From the NCBI GenBank assembly GCA_010692635.1, contig JAAHGL010000029.1, positions 1 to 62,596 on the forward strand: 62,596 nt of DNA, in the 5' to 3' direction. The notes below the pieces were generated by a model that saw nothing but the letters and a program-made list of their open reading frames with translations, was not told where the DNA came from and searched no databases. The position numbers were made by a program, and so were the translations under genes. Shown one piece after another: positions 38,679-48,327 of the stretch; within the stretch, counting starts at the first letter, position 1, and each line of letters starts with the position of its first letter. This DNA is from Symploca sp. SIO2C1 (lineage in GTDB: Bacteria; Cyanobacteriota; Cyanobacteriia; Cyanobacteriales; Coleofasciculaceae).

Positions 38679-40697
38679 ATGACAGACTTTTTACAATCCA
38701 CCTTTGGTGTTGCTACTGGTGGCGTTAAATGGGATAGCGGTCAGTTTAAACTCTGGCAAAGCACCAACCCCGATGTGATTCTGTTCTGCCCCAAACAGGC
38801 AGTACTGGCGAAGGGTTCCGACGGGCGTTACCTCGCCTCTGTCACCACCTACAACCAACAACTTGGTGGCGTTGGTGGCGAAGAAAAAATTACTGGCGGT
38901 TCAGCAACTGTTTCCTTTACCAGTGCCATCGACTTTGACGAGCAAGAATTTGAGCGCCTACAGGAGCAATGGCGAGCTGAATACCACAGTAAAGGTGGAA
39001 CCAGCCGCAATCCAAAATTTGTTGCTCTACCCCTGCAAAAAGGCAAAGCCAGGGCAGTCATGCTAGCCTCTCAAGGTAAGTTTCTCGAAGAACATGCCGA
39101 AAGGTCAGTTGGTACAGCAGGAGGACAACTTTCCTATGTCATTGACCTCACTGAACTAGGAGCGCAAACCTGGGCGCAAGCGCTGAAGAAGCGCAAAGGA
39201 GTTGAAGGCGCAGTGCAAATGGAGTACCAATATCTCCAATTCTTGCCTCCAGTAGGTGCGAAGGTGACCTTGAATGGCAGGCGGCTATTCCGCCACTTCT
39301 CCACCGCTTTGGATGTGAGCTACGATGGCTTATTCTACGGTGGTAGTGCCCAAATTGACCTCGCTTGGGAAAAAATGACCCGCGACGGCACGATTAAGAT
39401 TGAGTTCATTGGTACAACCGACGATCCAGAAATCGATCGCCTGCGGAATGAGATCGTTACGGCATTTTCCGAACAGGCTCAGAAGCAGTGGTTTGACATT
39501 CTCTTCCAGCCCAAACCCGATGTGAAACCCGCAGAAGCAGGCGACAGTGGTGGCTGGTTTGGCGGTGCTAACTTTGCTCTCAAGTGGCGGCGTGAAGAAG
39601 AGGCAGTCAACCTTGCCCTAGAACTTTCTTTCCAGGGTTGGACTCACATGTCCCTCAGCATGGATATGCCCTTCACCGAACTGCAAAAACTAGACGGTTC
39701 TTACCTCAACGAGGTTTACACCCAACGGCAAATTGAAGCCAACGTGATCGTCGATCCTGACCCACAACTGCAAACCGCAGCAATTTCTTGGTCAGCCAGC
39801 GAAGGTAAAGCTCCCGAAGCACCCATCTTCAGCGAAACTGGCGGTGTCAAAACCTATGTTATTACCAGCAACAATCCTGAAGAAGTCATGGTGCGCTATC
39901 GCGCCCGGATTGGTTTCCAAGCACCTTGGCCTGTCATCGATCTCCAGGGTGCAGCCAAGGTTAAAGATGGTGGTAATCAGGTATACATCCGCACTTCGCC
40001 CTTGGTGGGTCGCCACGAGATCTATATGTTTGTCCGGGATGGTGATCGCATTCTCTCGCCCCTAGAATTGAGCTTGGATGACTACATCATCGCCAATGTT
40101 TCCTACGAAGGTGCTCATTTGGGACGGCGTAGCATCAAGCAATCAGCCATGATTACGCCCATGGATATCCTGGAATTCAGCTATCCAATCAATCCTGACC
40201 CCAATGGTGCAGTCGGAGTCGCAAAATTCAGTGCTATTGGTGTTCTCGGTGGTAAGCTAGTACGGGCATCATCCCAGGTGATTAACCTCAATGAAGCAGC
40301 CGTGTTTATCCTGGCAGACAAGACAACTAAGCAGATCCAGTTAGTTTCAGAAAATTCAATCCTTCCCGAAAGCGACAGCTTGGCTCAAAGCTTGCTAGCA
40401 AGCAAGGGACAAGCTCTGGTACGTACTATTGAGGCTGCACCCAGCACCACGATTGAAGAAGAACCGAGCACACCTAGTCAACCCGGTAGCGTAATCGACG
40501 GTACGCTGGTAGCGGTGGAATACTCGCAGCTCGGTGCTTCCCTGGTCATTCAAGAAAATGGCAGCTTTAAGCGAGCCAAACTGCGCCATGTAAATGAGGC
40601 AGACCCCTTTGATGATGAAGGGCGCAAACATCTCAAAGTAAAGCTAGATGAGAGAGGTGAGTACGCTGAATCAATTCTGGTAGTACTTGATAGCTAA
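38679..40697 (+). CDS. Uncharacterised beta-rich protein B of the S8-protease operon
   Basis: 672 residues, paralogous to protein A along its length: the start (GGVKWDSGQFKLWQSTNPDVILF), the middle (DLTELGAQTWAQALKKRKG, VEGAVQMEYQYLQFLPPVGA) and the C-terminal third (AAISWSASEGKAPEAPIF, GVLGGKLVRASS, IQLVSENSILPESDSL). It carries an extra C-terminal domain of about 100 residues after a TTIEEEPSTPSQPG linker (LVIQENGSFKRAKLRH). AAGGAG lies before the ATG. No export signal. Paralogy with A implies duplication and perhaps a hetero-oligomer. Confidence 0.6.
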   Translation: MTDFLQSTFGVATGGVKWDSGQFKLWQSTNPDVILFCPKQAVLAKGSDGRYLASVTTYNQQLGGVGGEEKITGGSATVSFTSAIDFDEQEFERLQEQWRAEYHSKGGTSRNPKFVALPLQKGKARAVMLASQGKFLEEHAERSVGTAGGQLSYVIDLTELGAQTWAQALKKRKGVEGAVQMEYQYLQFLPPVGAKVTLNGRRLFRHFSTALDVSYDGLFYGGSAQIDLAWEKMTRDGTIKIEFIGTTDDPEIDRLRNEIVTAFSEQAQKQWFDILFQPKPDVKPAEAGDSGGWFGGANFALKWRREEEAVNLALELSFQGWTHMSLSMDMPFTELQKLDGSYLNEVYTQRQIEANVIVDPDPQLQTAAISWSASEGKAPEAPIFSETGGVKTYVITSNNPEEVMVRYRARIGFQAPWPVIDLQGAAKVKDGGNQVYIRTSPLVGRHEIYMFVRDGDRILSPLELSLDDYIIANVSYEGAHLGRRSIKQSAMITPMDILEFSYPINPDPNGAVGVAKFSAIGVLGGKLVRASSQVINLNEAAVFILADKTTKQIQLVSENSILPESDSLAQSLLASKGQALVRTIEAAPSTTIEEEPSTPSQPGSVIDGTLVAVEYSQLGASLVIQENGSFKRAKLRHVNEADPFDDEGRKHLKVKLDERGEYAESILVVLDS

Positions 40698-40812
40698 ACA
40701 TTAAGTTAGGGGGAGAGCAGGTGCAGGGAATAGAGTCTTTTACATGCTTACTTCCTGTTTCCCAAACTCCCCTTCTCCCCACACCTAGTCACGAAAGTAA
40801 GGAGTAGAGGTC

Positions 40813-43800
40813 ATGGCACCTCGGATTTTTTTAGTTCCAGCCCACTCCCAGTTGTTGGAGGCTGAGGGCACAGTTAAGCTGCATACCTATGCTAATGGCG
40901 AGGTGTTGATTCGCACGGAGGAAGAGTTTGAGCCAGATGGCTTGACGGAGATTAAACCGGGCTTGCAACAGTCAGGAGTCGCTCCGGAGATTATTGATTC
41001 CCTACGCGATCGCATTATTGCCCCAGAAGCAGGTCGGCGCGATCGCCAACTGCTCAATGCCTACATTGAACTGATTGGTCCCACCGATCCTTCTTGGCTG
41101 GAGCGATTGCAAGCCTTAGGGTTGGTATTGTTGCAATACCAACCTAACTACACCTACCTCAGTCGCGGTAGCGTTGAGGCGTTGCAGGAAGCAGGGCAGT
41201 TACCCTTTGTTCTGCACGTTACTCCGGTGACAGAAGCAATTAAGCCACGCCAAAGGTTGCCCGAAGCGGGGGAAAAGCTTGTTTGGTTGGTAGTGCAAGG
41301 GGAAATGGAAATGATACCCCAAATCATTGCTGCCCTCAATAAACTGCCAGAGGTGACAATTGACCCCCAGGAGGAAATTGAGCCAGTCGGTTTCTATTTG
41401 CGCCTCAAAGCTAAAATTAGTGCCTTGGGACAAGACCTGTTGTTGCAACAACCCCAGGTTTTAGCCGTGGAAGCTTACGTACCGCGCCTCCTCGAAGATG
41501 AGGTAGCAAATTTGATTCTCGCGGGACAGTACAATGCCCTAGGGCAACCTTCTGGTTCCTACCTGCGCTGGCTGGAAGACCGTGGTATTAATGGCGCAGG
41601 TGTCACCATTGGGATTGTAGATGCGGGAGTGGACACAACTCATCCGGCTTTGCAGGGACGCAGCCGTGACTTCACTGGCGGTAGCAAGTCTTGGCACGGT
41701 ACTTTTGTCGCCGGACATGCGGCGGGCTGTTATCTCCAGGAACGGGACGAAAATCAATTTATTTACGGCTTAGGAGTGGCTCCTGCGGCCCAAATCTTGG
41801 CACAGGACAATCAAAGATCCTCTAGCGCCCTCTGCCGCGAAACCGTGGCTAATTTTGGTACAGTGCAGAATAATTCCTGGGGTGCGGGTACGCAGCGAGT
41901 GATGACCTACGGCTCTCTCGAAGCTGTCTACGATCACCTGGTACGTAATGCTGATCCCCAGAGTCATGCCGCCAAACCTCTGACGATTTGCTTTTCAGCT
42001 GGTAATTCAGGGATAGCGGGTTTAACTCGACCCAAGGCAGCAAAAAACGTAATTGTCACGGGCAACTCCGAAAACTATCGCCCCAGAGTCGGCAAGGACG
42101 AAAGCGACAATATTGAGGAAATCTACAGTGGTCCTCACGCCAGCAGCCACGGCAATTGTGGCGATGGGCGGATTCGTCCCCACATCACCATTGCGGGGGA
42201 ATGGACGGCTTCAGCCAACTACGATTCTTATGCCGGTGATCGCGAATACATTAGCCCACAACTGACCTGGGGCGGTGGCACTTCTGCGGCTAGCCCAAAA
42301 ACCGCAGGCGCTTGTGCTTTGCTAATTCAGTGGTGGCGACAGCACAATCACGGTAGCGATCCTTCCCCAGCGCTGCTGCGGGCATTGCTTGTCAATGGTG
42401 CTGTACCAATGCAGTCGGCTGGCTCGATTCCTAATCCGACTCAGGGTTGGGGGCGACTCAACTTGGAAAATATTCTGGCACAGGATCGCCGTTGCATTTA
42501 TGTTGATCAGTCCGTGATTCTCAAACAGCGCGGTGAACAGCGACAGTGGCAGATCCGGGTTGACCAACTCCACCAACCCCTAAAAATTACCCTCGCCTGG
42601 ACAGATCCTCCAGGAGCTATTGGTAGCGGTACGGCAACCATGCCAGCAATTATCAACAAGCTGGCGCTGCGGGTGGAGACAAACGGCAAGCTCTACCGAG
42701 GCAATCAGTTTATCAATGGTTGGTCGGTTGCCAATGGCAGTGCGGCAGGGGAAGGCTGGGATAATTTACAAAATGTCTACTTGCCTGAGGGTGCAGTGCA
42801 AGGCACAGTCACAGTTAGCGTTGTTGCCCTAGAAATCACAACTAATTGCTTCACCAATCAAATCAGTAATCCCCAGCAGGATTTTGCCTTGGTAATTAGT
42901 AACGCTAGCCTGGACGCAGCGACGAATTCCACAGAGGTGTTTGTCGGTCTAGACCAAGCCGCACCGGGGACGGAGAAACCGGGAGAGGAGGAAGATTTTT
43001 GGGCAGATGACGACTCCACCCAGGATAACTCCACCAGTCAGTGGTGGAATGACATTGACAGCCAAATGGGAAGCACTACGCCAAGTCCAGCAGGGGATTT
43101 AGATGCTTGGTGGCTGGCGGGGGAAAAGGTGCGGGTAGAAGCCGAAACAAACAGGAGACAGCCAACCCTAGCGGAAAATAAAACTTTACTCCAGGCACTG
43201 CAAACAGGAATGCAAGGGGTGGTTAAGTCTGCCCATCGCTTGGCTTTGGGGACGCGCAGCCGTTTGGAAACCAGCCGACTCAAGCGGATTACCCAGGCAA
43301 CGGAACCGGAACAAGCATATATCGACATCCTGGAGGCGCTCAACAGTTCCCTGAGTCAAGTTTTGGCACACTTAATGGCGCGTTGGCAGGATTTTACCGC
43401 TAGGAAGCAGCGACAAGCCTCTGTCTTGCTGGTAGGCAATGGGACGCGGGTTACCGCCGCAGATATTGCGACAATGGGACGACTCAGTTTTTGGGGCGAT
43501 CTCTACCTCGTTTCCCCATCAGCACCAATTCTCACTTTTCTCGCCCAGCAATTGCAGCGTCAAGTGGGGATTCACTTCCGTCTCGCCCCTGATAGTGCCA
43601 GCTTGCCCTTGGTAGTTCAGGATACGTTGATGGCAGCCTGCGGCGCTCACCGTCTGGTTGTGTCGCCCCAGGGAACAGCAAGGGGTTTTCAAGTAGTTAG
43701 TGGCGATCGCAGCTTGTTAATTCAGGTGCAGTTGCCAGCCCAACAGCCAGCAGAATTACAACTCTTGCGTCCTGGTTTGCCACCCCAAATAATTACAACT

Positions 43801-44583
43801 CAACCAGGGGGCATGGCTCAAATTGAGCTAAAAGCAGCACAGGGAGAGCCATTTTGGGCGGGAGCCTGGACAATCCAGTTGCCCCCAGAGGTGGCGGCAC
43901 AATCCCTGGTGCAAGTTTGGGCGTGGAGCGATTTGCAGTTTACGCTGACAGAGAAAAAATCTGCTGCTCAATCTCTGATAACCCTGCGTGGCACAGGGGG
44001 AACTCGGTTTAGCCAGTTGCAAGTTAAACCGCGCAGTTTCAGTGCCAAGAGTGTAACTGAGGAAGGAGGGCGCAGTCGGGACAAAGTTTTAGAGGTTCAA
44101 ATTGAAGCCTCCCGCCTCGACTACCAACACCATCACACTTCCCTCTATGCCCCCACAATTAGTGCCTGGATGCCCTCTACTAGTACCGTTGTGGATCTGA
44201 CATTGCAGGTTACTGGTATTGATGCCCAGGGTTATCCCTTTAGCCGGGTTTTGCATCACAATTTGTTGCAACTCCAGCCCCGTTCCCAGCAGCGACTGCA
44301 CAAGTCTGCCCTACCTGTGTTGCTAGTTGAGGCGAAGATTGCCAAAGTACATTATGCCAAGGGCGTTGTCACAGCACTGACTTTGCAGCAGGGAACGAAG
44401 CAGCGTAGGGTTAGGGTGAGTTCACCTTTGCTGCGCCAACAACTGGTGAAGGTGAAACTGAGTCAGAGCTCAGAGATTTTCTGCTTCCGGGTCAGGGGAG
44501 AGGAGGCGATCGCAGTTATCCGGGTTTTGTCTCCCCATCTTGACCTGAGCCGTTTTTACCAACAGGTACTCGATACCAATTGA
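40813..44583 (+). CDS. Large subtilisin-like (S8) serine protease
   Basis: 1256 residues. The triad is complete: D270 in IGIVDAGVDTTHPAL, H295 in SWHGTFVAGH and S491 in GGTSAASP, with N in NNSWGAGT for the oxyanion hole. Residues 1-255 are not a signal peptide but a large N-terminal domain that may hold the enzyme inactive. After the catalytic domain (about 260-560) follows a beta-sandwich (VDQLHQPLKITLAWTDPPG) seen in other S8 enzymes, an acidic Ser/Asp linker with WW motifs, and about 480 further residues I cannot identify. Absence of export signals suggests action inside the cell. A HIP octamer lies at 41,008. Role may be defence, toxin processing or maturation. Confidence 0.8.
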   Translation: MAPRIFLVPAHSQLLEAEGTVKLHTYANGEVLIRTEEEFEPDGLTEIKPGLQQSGVAPEIIDSLRDRIIAPEAGRRDRQLLNAYIELIGPTDPSWLERLQALGLVLLQYQPNYTYLSRGSVEALQEAGQLPFVLHVTPVTEAIKPRQRLPEAGEKLVWLVVQGEMEMIPQIIAALNKLPEVTIDPQEEIEPVGFYLRLKAKISALGQDLLLQQPQVLAVEAYVPRLLEDEVANLILAGQYNALGQPSGSYLRWLEDRGINGAGVTIGIVDAGVDTTHPALQGRSRDFTGGSKSWHGTFVAGHAAGCYLQERDENQFIYGLGVAPAAQILAQDNQRSSSALCRETVANFGTVQNNSWGAGTQRVMTYGSLEAVYDHLVRNADPQSHAAKPLTICFSAGNSGIAGLTRPKAAKNVIVTGNSENYRPRVGKDESDNIEEIYSGPHASSHGNCGDGRIRPHITIAGEWTASANYDSYAGDREYISPQLTWGGGTSAASPKTAGACALLIQWWRQHNHGSDPSPALLRALLVNGAVPMQSAGSIPNPTQGWGRLNLENILAQDRRCIYVDQSVILKQRGEQRQWQIRVDQLHQPLKITLAWTDPPGAIGSGTATMPAIINKLALRVETNGKLYRGNQFINGWSVANGSAAGEGWDNLQNVYLPEGAVQGTVTVSVVALEITTNCFTNQISNPQQDFALVISNASLDAATNSTEVFVGLDQAAPGTEKPGEEEDFWADDDSTQDNSTSQWWNDIDSQMGSTTPSPAGDLDAWWLAGEKVRVEAETNRRQPTLAENKTLLQALQTGMQGVVKSAHRLALGTRSRLETSRLKRITQATEPEQAYIDILEALNSSLSQVLAHLMARWQDFTARKQRQASVLLVGNGTRVTAADIATMGRLSFWGDLYLVSPSAPILTFLAQQLQRQVGIHFRLAPDSASLPLVVQDTLMAACGAHRLVVSPQGTARGFQVVSGDRSLLIQVQLPAQQPAELQLLRPGLPPQIITTQPGGMAQIELKAAQGEPFWAGAWTIQLPPEVAAQSLVQVWAWSDLQFTLTEKKSAAQSLITLRGTGGTRFSQLQVKPRSFSAKSVTEEGGRSRDKVLEVQIEASRLDYQHHHTSLYAPTISAWMPSTSTVVDLTLQVTGIDAQGYPFSRVLHHNLLQLQPRSQQRLHKSALPVLLVEAKIAKVHYAKGVVTALTLQQGTKQRRVRVSSPLLRQQLVKVKLSQSSEIFCFRVRGEEAIAVIRVLSPHLDLSRFYQQVLDTN

Positions 44584-44712
44584 TCTGTTTTTACTAGACT
44601 GCTTGCAGTAGTTTGAATTGAAAATAGTTCAATTCTCCCCAACTCCCTCCCCCTAAAACCCCACACCCGCGCGAAGTGCATCCCTCCCAATTATTTCAGC
44701 AAGTTCAAAATC

Positions 44713-46266
44713 ATGTCATTAAATCACAAATTAAATCACAATGGATCATCCACTTCCGCCAGTGAAGAAGCAGCGCGACGTGATCCTAATTTAGCCAGGA
44801 TTGATGTTGCGTTGCGAAGAGACAATATGGCCACCGTGAAGAACAAGAAAAATATTGCCATTGTCCAACCCAATTTGAAGATTGATTTGCGGGATGGTAT
44901 CTACCGACCAATTACCCCGGTTAAGCCAGTCCAGCCAGTTAAGCGCTTACCGCCGAAGTATCGCATTATTGAGCCAATTCCGGCTTTGGGTGAGCCAGTG
45001 CGGGCTGGTGATTACTGGCTCTGGGCAGATGCGAAAACGGGCTATGCTTTTTACAGTTTGGCTGTGCCTCGCCTGCGTTTCTTTTCCCTCACTGTTAAGC
45101 GCGAAAGTCAGCAGGGAACGATTAAGATTACAGGGGGCAATGCAGTGCTGGAAGTCAGTCTCTCTACTGCCAAAGATAAGCAGACTGTGGTCGAGCAGTA
45201 TTCAATTTGGACTAAACAGTTGGCGAGGAGTGGCAAGGGTAAGCGCAAGTGGCAGTTTCAGCCTATAACCTTGAGTCGTCTAGAAGCTTCCTTGCAACTC
45301 AATCCGACCCACATCAGTCAGCAGCCTCAGGTAACTACTAACCGAGATTTGGCAACGGCAACTTTTTTGATTCCTCTCTCGGCAACGGGAGTGCAAATCT
45401 GGAGCAATGCCCTGGAACAGCGTCGCGGTAATTCGATTCCTGGCATGTTACACCTCAAACCAACTTTCTACGCCCGATTCCATAATCACGTTGGCGCTAA
45501 ACACCAGGATCTCTCTGTTAGTCTAGGTTCTCTCCTTGCGCCTTTGGGTGCTGAAGTTATTGTCAATGCTCAGTTGGAATTATCTGCGGAGGCAAAGTTC
45601 CTGGTTGAGTGGCATCCATCCCTCGAAAATGTGGTGGTTAACTGGCAAGCTAACAATGGCACACCTCCCGGCAGTCGGGTGTTTAACCAAGATTCTGCAC
45701 CCCTTAGTATCTTGCTTACTGCCAATGATTTAAATACCCTAGAGGTGAATTGGAACGCTAAAATTAGCTTCCAAGACCCCCAATGGCCGCCAATTCCAGA
45801 AACAGGTAAACTGTCCTTTGCCAGTAATGATTTTACCTACATTCTCAAGCCCAGCGCTTGGGTGCAAGACTTTACGCTGATTGTCTCACTCCTGGATGCC
45901 CAGGGTAACCTGATTACCAGTAGTGACAGCACGATTGATCTGGTGAATCGAGTGTTTGGAATGCTGAATTTTGTGGCACCCTACCTGGCAAAACCCCTAG
46001 TGGAAGGCTTTGAAACTAGCAGCCAGCAAATCATAAAAGCCTCTTTTCCCGTACTTCCCGGAACCTCGCCAACTCTTTCCCTATCGATCCTGGCGCAGCG
46101 GGGAGGCAAAGACGGTATGCTCACCCGCAACCTGCGTCTAGAGGAAAATTTGGTGGTGGTGAAGGTAAACACCCAGGCTGAGGTTGAGATTACTACTAAT
46201 CAAGACCGAGTGATGGAGAGTTCTTTCGAGTCAGAAATGCTGGGTGTCCTGGCGGCTTTAGAGTAA
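44713..46266 (+). CDS. Uncharacterised beta-rich protein D of the S8-protease operon
   Basis: 517 residues. After a low-complexity start (SLNHKLNHNGSSTSASEEAARRD) comes a region related to proteins A and B: the AGDYWLWADAKTGYAFY start, IPLSATGVQIWSNALEQRRG, and the C-terminal unit VNWQANNGTPPGSRVFNQ and LEVNWNAKISFQDPQW. The relation is more distant than A to B. The ribosome site is weak and the gap to the protease is 129 bases, so expression may be lower. Last gene of the GC-richer block; dispersed palindrome copy 5 follows. Confidence 0.55.
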   Translation: MSLNHKLNHNGSSTSASEEAARRDPNLARIDVALRRDNMATVKNKKNIAIVQPNLKIDLRDGIYRPITPVKPVQPVKRLPPKYRIIEPIPALGEPVRAGDYWLWADAKTGYAFYSLAVPRLRFFSLTVKRESQQGTIKITGGNAVLEVSLSTAKDKQTVVEQYSIWTKQLARSGKGKRKWQFQPITLSRLEASLQLNPTHISQQPQVTTNRDLATATFLIPLSATGVQIWSNALEQRRGNSIPGMLHLKPTFYARFHNHVGAKHQDLSVSLGSLLAPLGAEVIVNAQLELSAEAKFLVEWHPSLENVVVNWQANNGTPPGSRVFNQDSAPLSILLTANDLNTLEVNWNAKISFQDPQWPPIPETGKLSFASNDFTYILKPSAWVQDFTLIVSLLDAQGNLITSSDSTIDLVNRVFGMLNFVAPYLAKPLVEGFETSSQQIIKASFPVLPGTSPTLSLSILAQRGGKDGMLTRNLRLEENLVVVKVNTQAEVEITTNQDRVMESSFESEMLGVLAALE

Positions 46267-46389
46267 TATACTTTCAAAATATTATCTGGAATAAGGATAG
46301 GAAAAACGTGGTTGGCTAAAACTAAGTTAATAAAAGCTTGCGGTATGGCGTAAAGCAATGTAACACCCTGTACTCATATTAACTCCAGC

Positions 46390-46406
46390 TGACCAATTAT
46401 CGGTCA
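46390..46406. promoter_or_regulatory. Dispersed palindrome copy 5 (TGACCAATTATCGGTCA)
   Basis: Exact reverse complement of copy 1. It lies 60 bases upstream of the ParB-like gene, between it and the S8 operon. Confidence 0.75.
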
Positions 46407-46465
46407 CGTTGGATTTTTTCATCAATAGTGCTACATTGGTAATGTACGTACAGTGCGCAGAAGAA

Positions 46466-48250
46466 ATGACTGAAAAAAAAGGTGGCTCCAAACCGAAGCA
46501 ATCAGAGATTTGGACTAAGGTAATCGGAGACTCAATCTTAAAAGTCACCAGTTATGAAGACAAATTCATCCCATCCTTGTGGGATAGCCAGGGGATTGTC
46601 TGGTGTGGTGGCTATGTTTCCAACTCCAAAAAGGCGAGAAATATGGCAGTCATGTCATATAATCGAAATTTCCGATTATTCTTTGAGGAAGGACTAGCAG
46701 ACGTTGACCCAGAGTTATTAATCAGACTCCCATTCAATGAACTGATCTATATCAACAACTCTGGAAATGTGGAACGATTGATCAAGGATTTGGATGTAGA
46801 GAATCCAGAAATAGTCCCTCTCTTAGTTGATCAATGGGGAATAATTATCGATGGCAATAGTCGCCATGCAGCAGTTGAAGCCTTAAATACAGGTTCAGAT
46901 GGCAACAAATTCCCAAGAGTCCCTGTAGAGATCAGGACTTTCTCCGACAACCTAGAACGACTAAGGCAACTCAAGTTACGAAATAGCTATCGAGTCAAGA
47001 CCAAGATGCAGCAATACATAGAAGCTCAACTAATGCTGCAAATTGAGAAACAGGAAGTTGAGCGGAAAAAGAGAAGAGGAGAGGATACTGCGATCGCAAG
47101 ACATGGCAGATCGATTGATCGAGTTGCAGCGACAGTTGGTACTGGTAGAACTACCTTACAAATTGGCTTCAATGTGGTTGAGGCTATTCAAAAAGAGGAA
47201 AATGCTGATCTTGCCAAAAAGTGGTCAAAACTGCTGGAAGAAGGAACAAACAAGATGGCCTATGACATCTTATCAGTGCCTAGCGAAGATCGTGAGTCTG
47301 TGATAGATCAGCTTTATAACCCAGAAGGAAGACTGAGGAAGAAAGTCTCTGTTGAACGTGCTTATAATGAGGTCAAAGCTGAACGACTCATAGATGCTGA
47401 ACGAGAATCTTCCGGTAATAGTAATGATACTTCTGGTGAAGCTGTTGATGGAGAGACTAACGACTCAGATAATTTAAGGGTTCAGCATTTAAAGATTCAG
47501 AGGGAACTAGGAGATAAACCCTCTGATAATTGGTATACTCCCCAAGAGATTTTGGATTTAGTCTTAGAGGTTCTTGGAGAGATTGACGTAGATCCTTTTT
47601 CTGACCTGAGTAAACGCATTCCTGCTCACAAACATTACACGATCGCAAATAGTGCTTTTGAACCCCAGAATCATTGGGAAGGTAGGGTTTTTGCCAATAT
47701 TCTTTACTCGGATCTGGGGAAGTGTATGCAAAGGGCTTCTAAGGAGATAGTAGAAGGTTACACGAAAACGGCGATTTATTTGTGCGACTCTGGAGTTTTA
47801 TTCAACAAGAAGACTCAGAATATTATTGATCAGCACGAAATGTCTATATGTGCTTGGAATGGCAGGATAGAGTTTATACCTGGAGACTTGCTTCTAACAG
47901 ATAATGCGGGCGCTGGTAGTACTTCTTCTCGCATCAACTCCTTGTTTCTATTTTATACAGAAGATCCAGCTCTCCATCGACATTTTAGTGATATTTTCTC
48001 TCCCTATGGGAAAGTATATCACGACGTTAGCTATTACTTGTTCAATCAAAACCCATTGGATTTAATGTGGGAAGATAATAAAAGCAGGCTCCTTGATTGT
48101 GACTTATCTATTGAGCAATCAGAAGATGGTTTGTGGATTGCCAGAGCAGGTGGAGATGCAATGGATTCTTTGGTTGATGCTAATGAGGCTCAAACCTTTG
48201 CGATCGCTCTAGCTGTTAAGAGTCTTTCTACTCACAATCCTTTTAAATGA
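46466..48250 (+). CDS. ParB-like protein fused to a Dam-like methyltransferase domain
   Basis: About 594 residues from the ATG at 46466; TTG and ATG starts at 46409 and 46442 are less likely. The N-terminal part has the ParB/sulfiredoxin block (RLPFNELIYINNSGNVERL, WGIIIDGNSRHAAVEAL) and an HTH region (ARHGRSIDRVAATVGTGRTTL). From about 353 (DNWYTPQEILDLVLEVLGEIDVDPFSD) it resembles phage N6-adenine methyltransferases, but the catalytic NPPY is NILY (VFANILYSDLGK), so methylation may be lost or altered. A GxHHR-like motif could mark ATP/CTP or nuclease chemistry. A palindrome copy directly upstream makes it a candidate binder of that site. Confidence 0.65.
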   Translation: MTEKKGGSKPKQSEIWTKVIGDSILKVTSYEDKFIPSLWDSQGIVWCGGYVSNSKKARNMAVMSYNRNFRLFFEEGLADVDPELLIRLPFNELIYINNSGNVERLIKDLDVENPEIVPLLVDQWGIIIDGNSRHAAVEALNTGSDGNKFPRVPVEIRTFSDNLERLRQLKLRNSYRVKTKMQQYIEAQLMLQIEKQEVERKKRRGEDTAIARHGRSIDRVAATVGTGRTTLQIGFNVVEAIQKEENADLAKKWSKLLEEGTNKMAYDILSVPSEDRESVIDQLYNPEGRLRKKVSVERAYNEVKAERLIDAERESSGNSNDTSGEAVDGETNDSDNLRVQHLKIQRELGDKPSDNWYTPQEILDLVLEVLGEIDVDPFSDLSKRIPAHKHYTIANSAFEPQNHWEGRVFANILYSDLGKCMQRASKEIVEGYTKTAIYLCDSGVLFNKKTQNIIDQHEMSICAWNGRIEFIPGDLLLTDNAGAGSTSSRINSLFLFYTEDPALHRHFSDIFSPYGKVYHDVSYYLFNQNPLDLMWEDNKSRLLDCDLSIEQSEDGLWIARAGGDAMDSLVDANEAQTFAIALAVKSLSTHNPFK

Positions 48251-48327
48251 ATGGAGAATGGAGAAGGTCGAATGGAGAATTAATTACTCATTCTAAATTC
48301 TAAATTCTAAATTCTAAATCTGATGGT

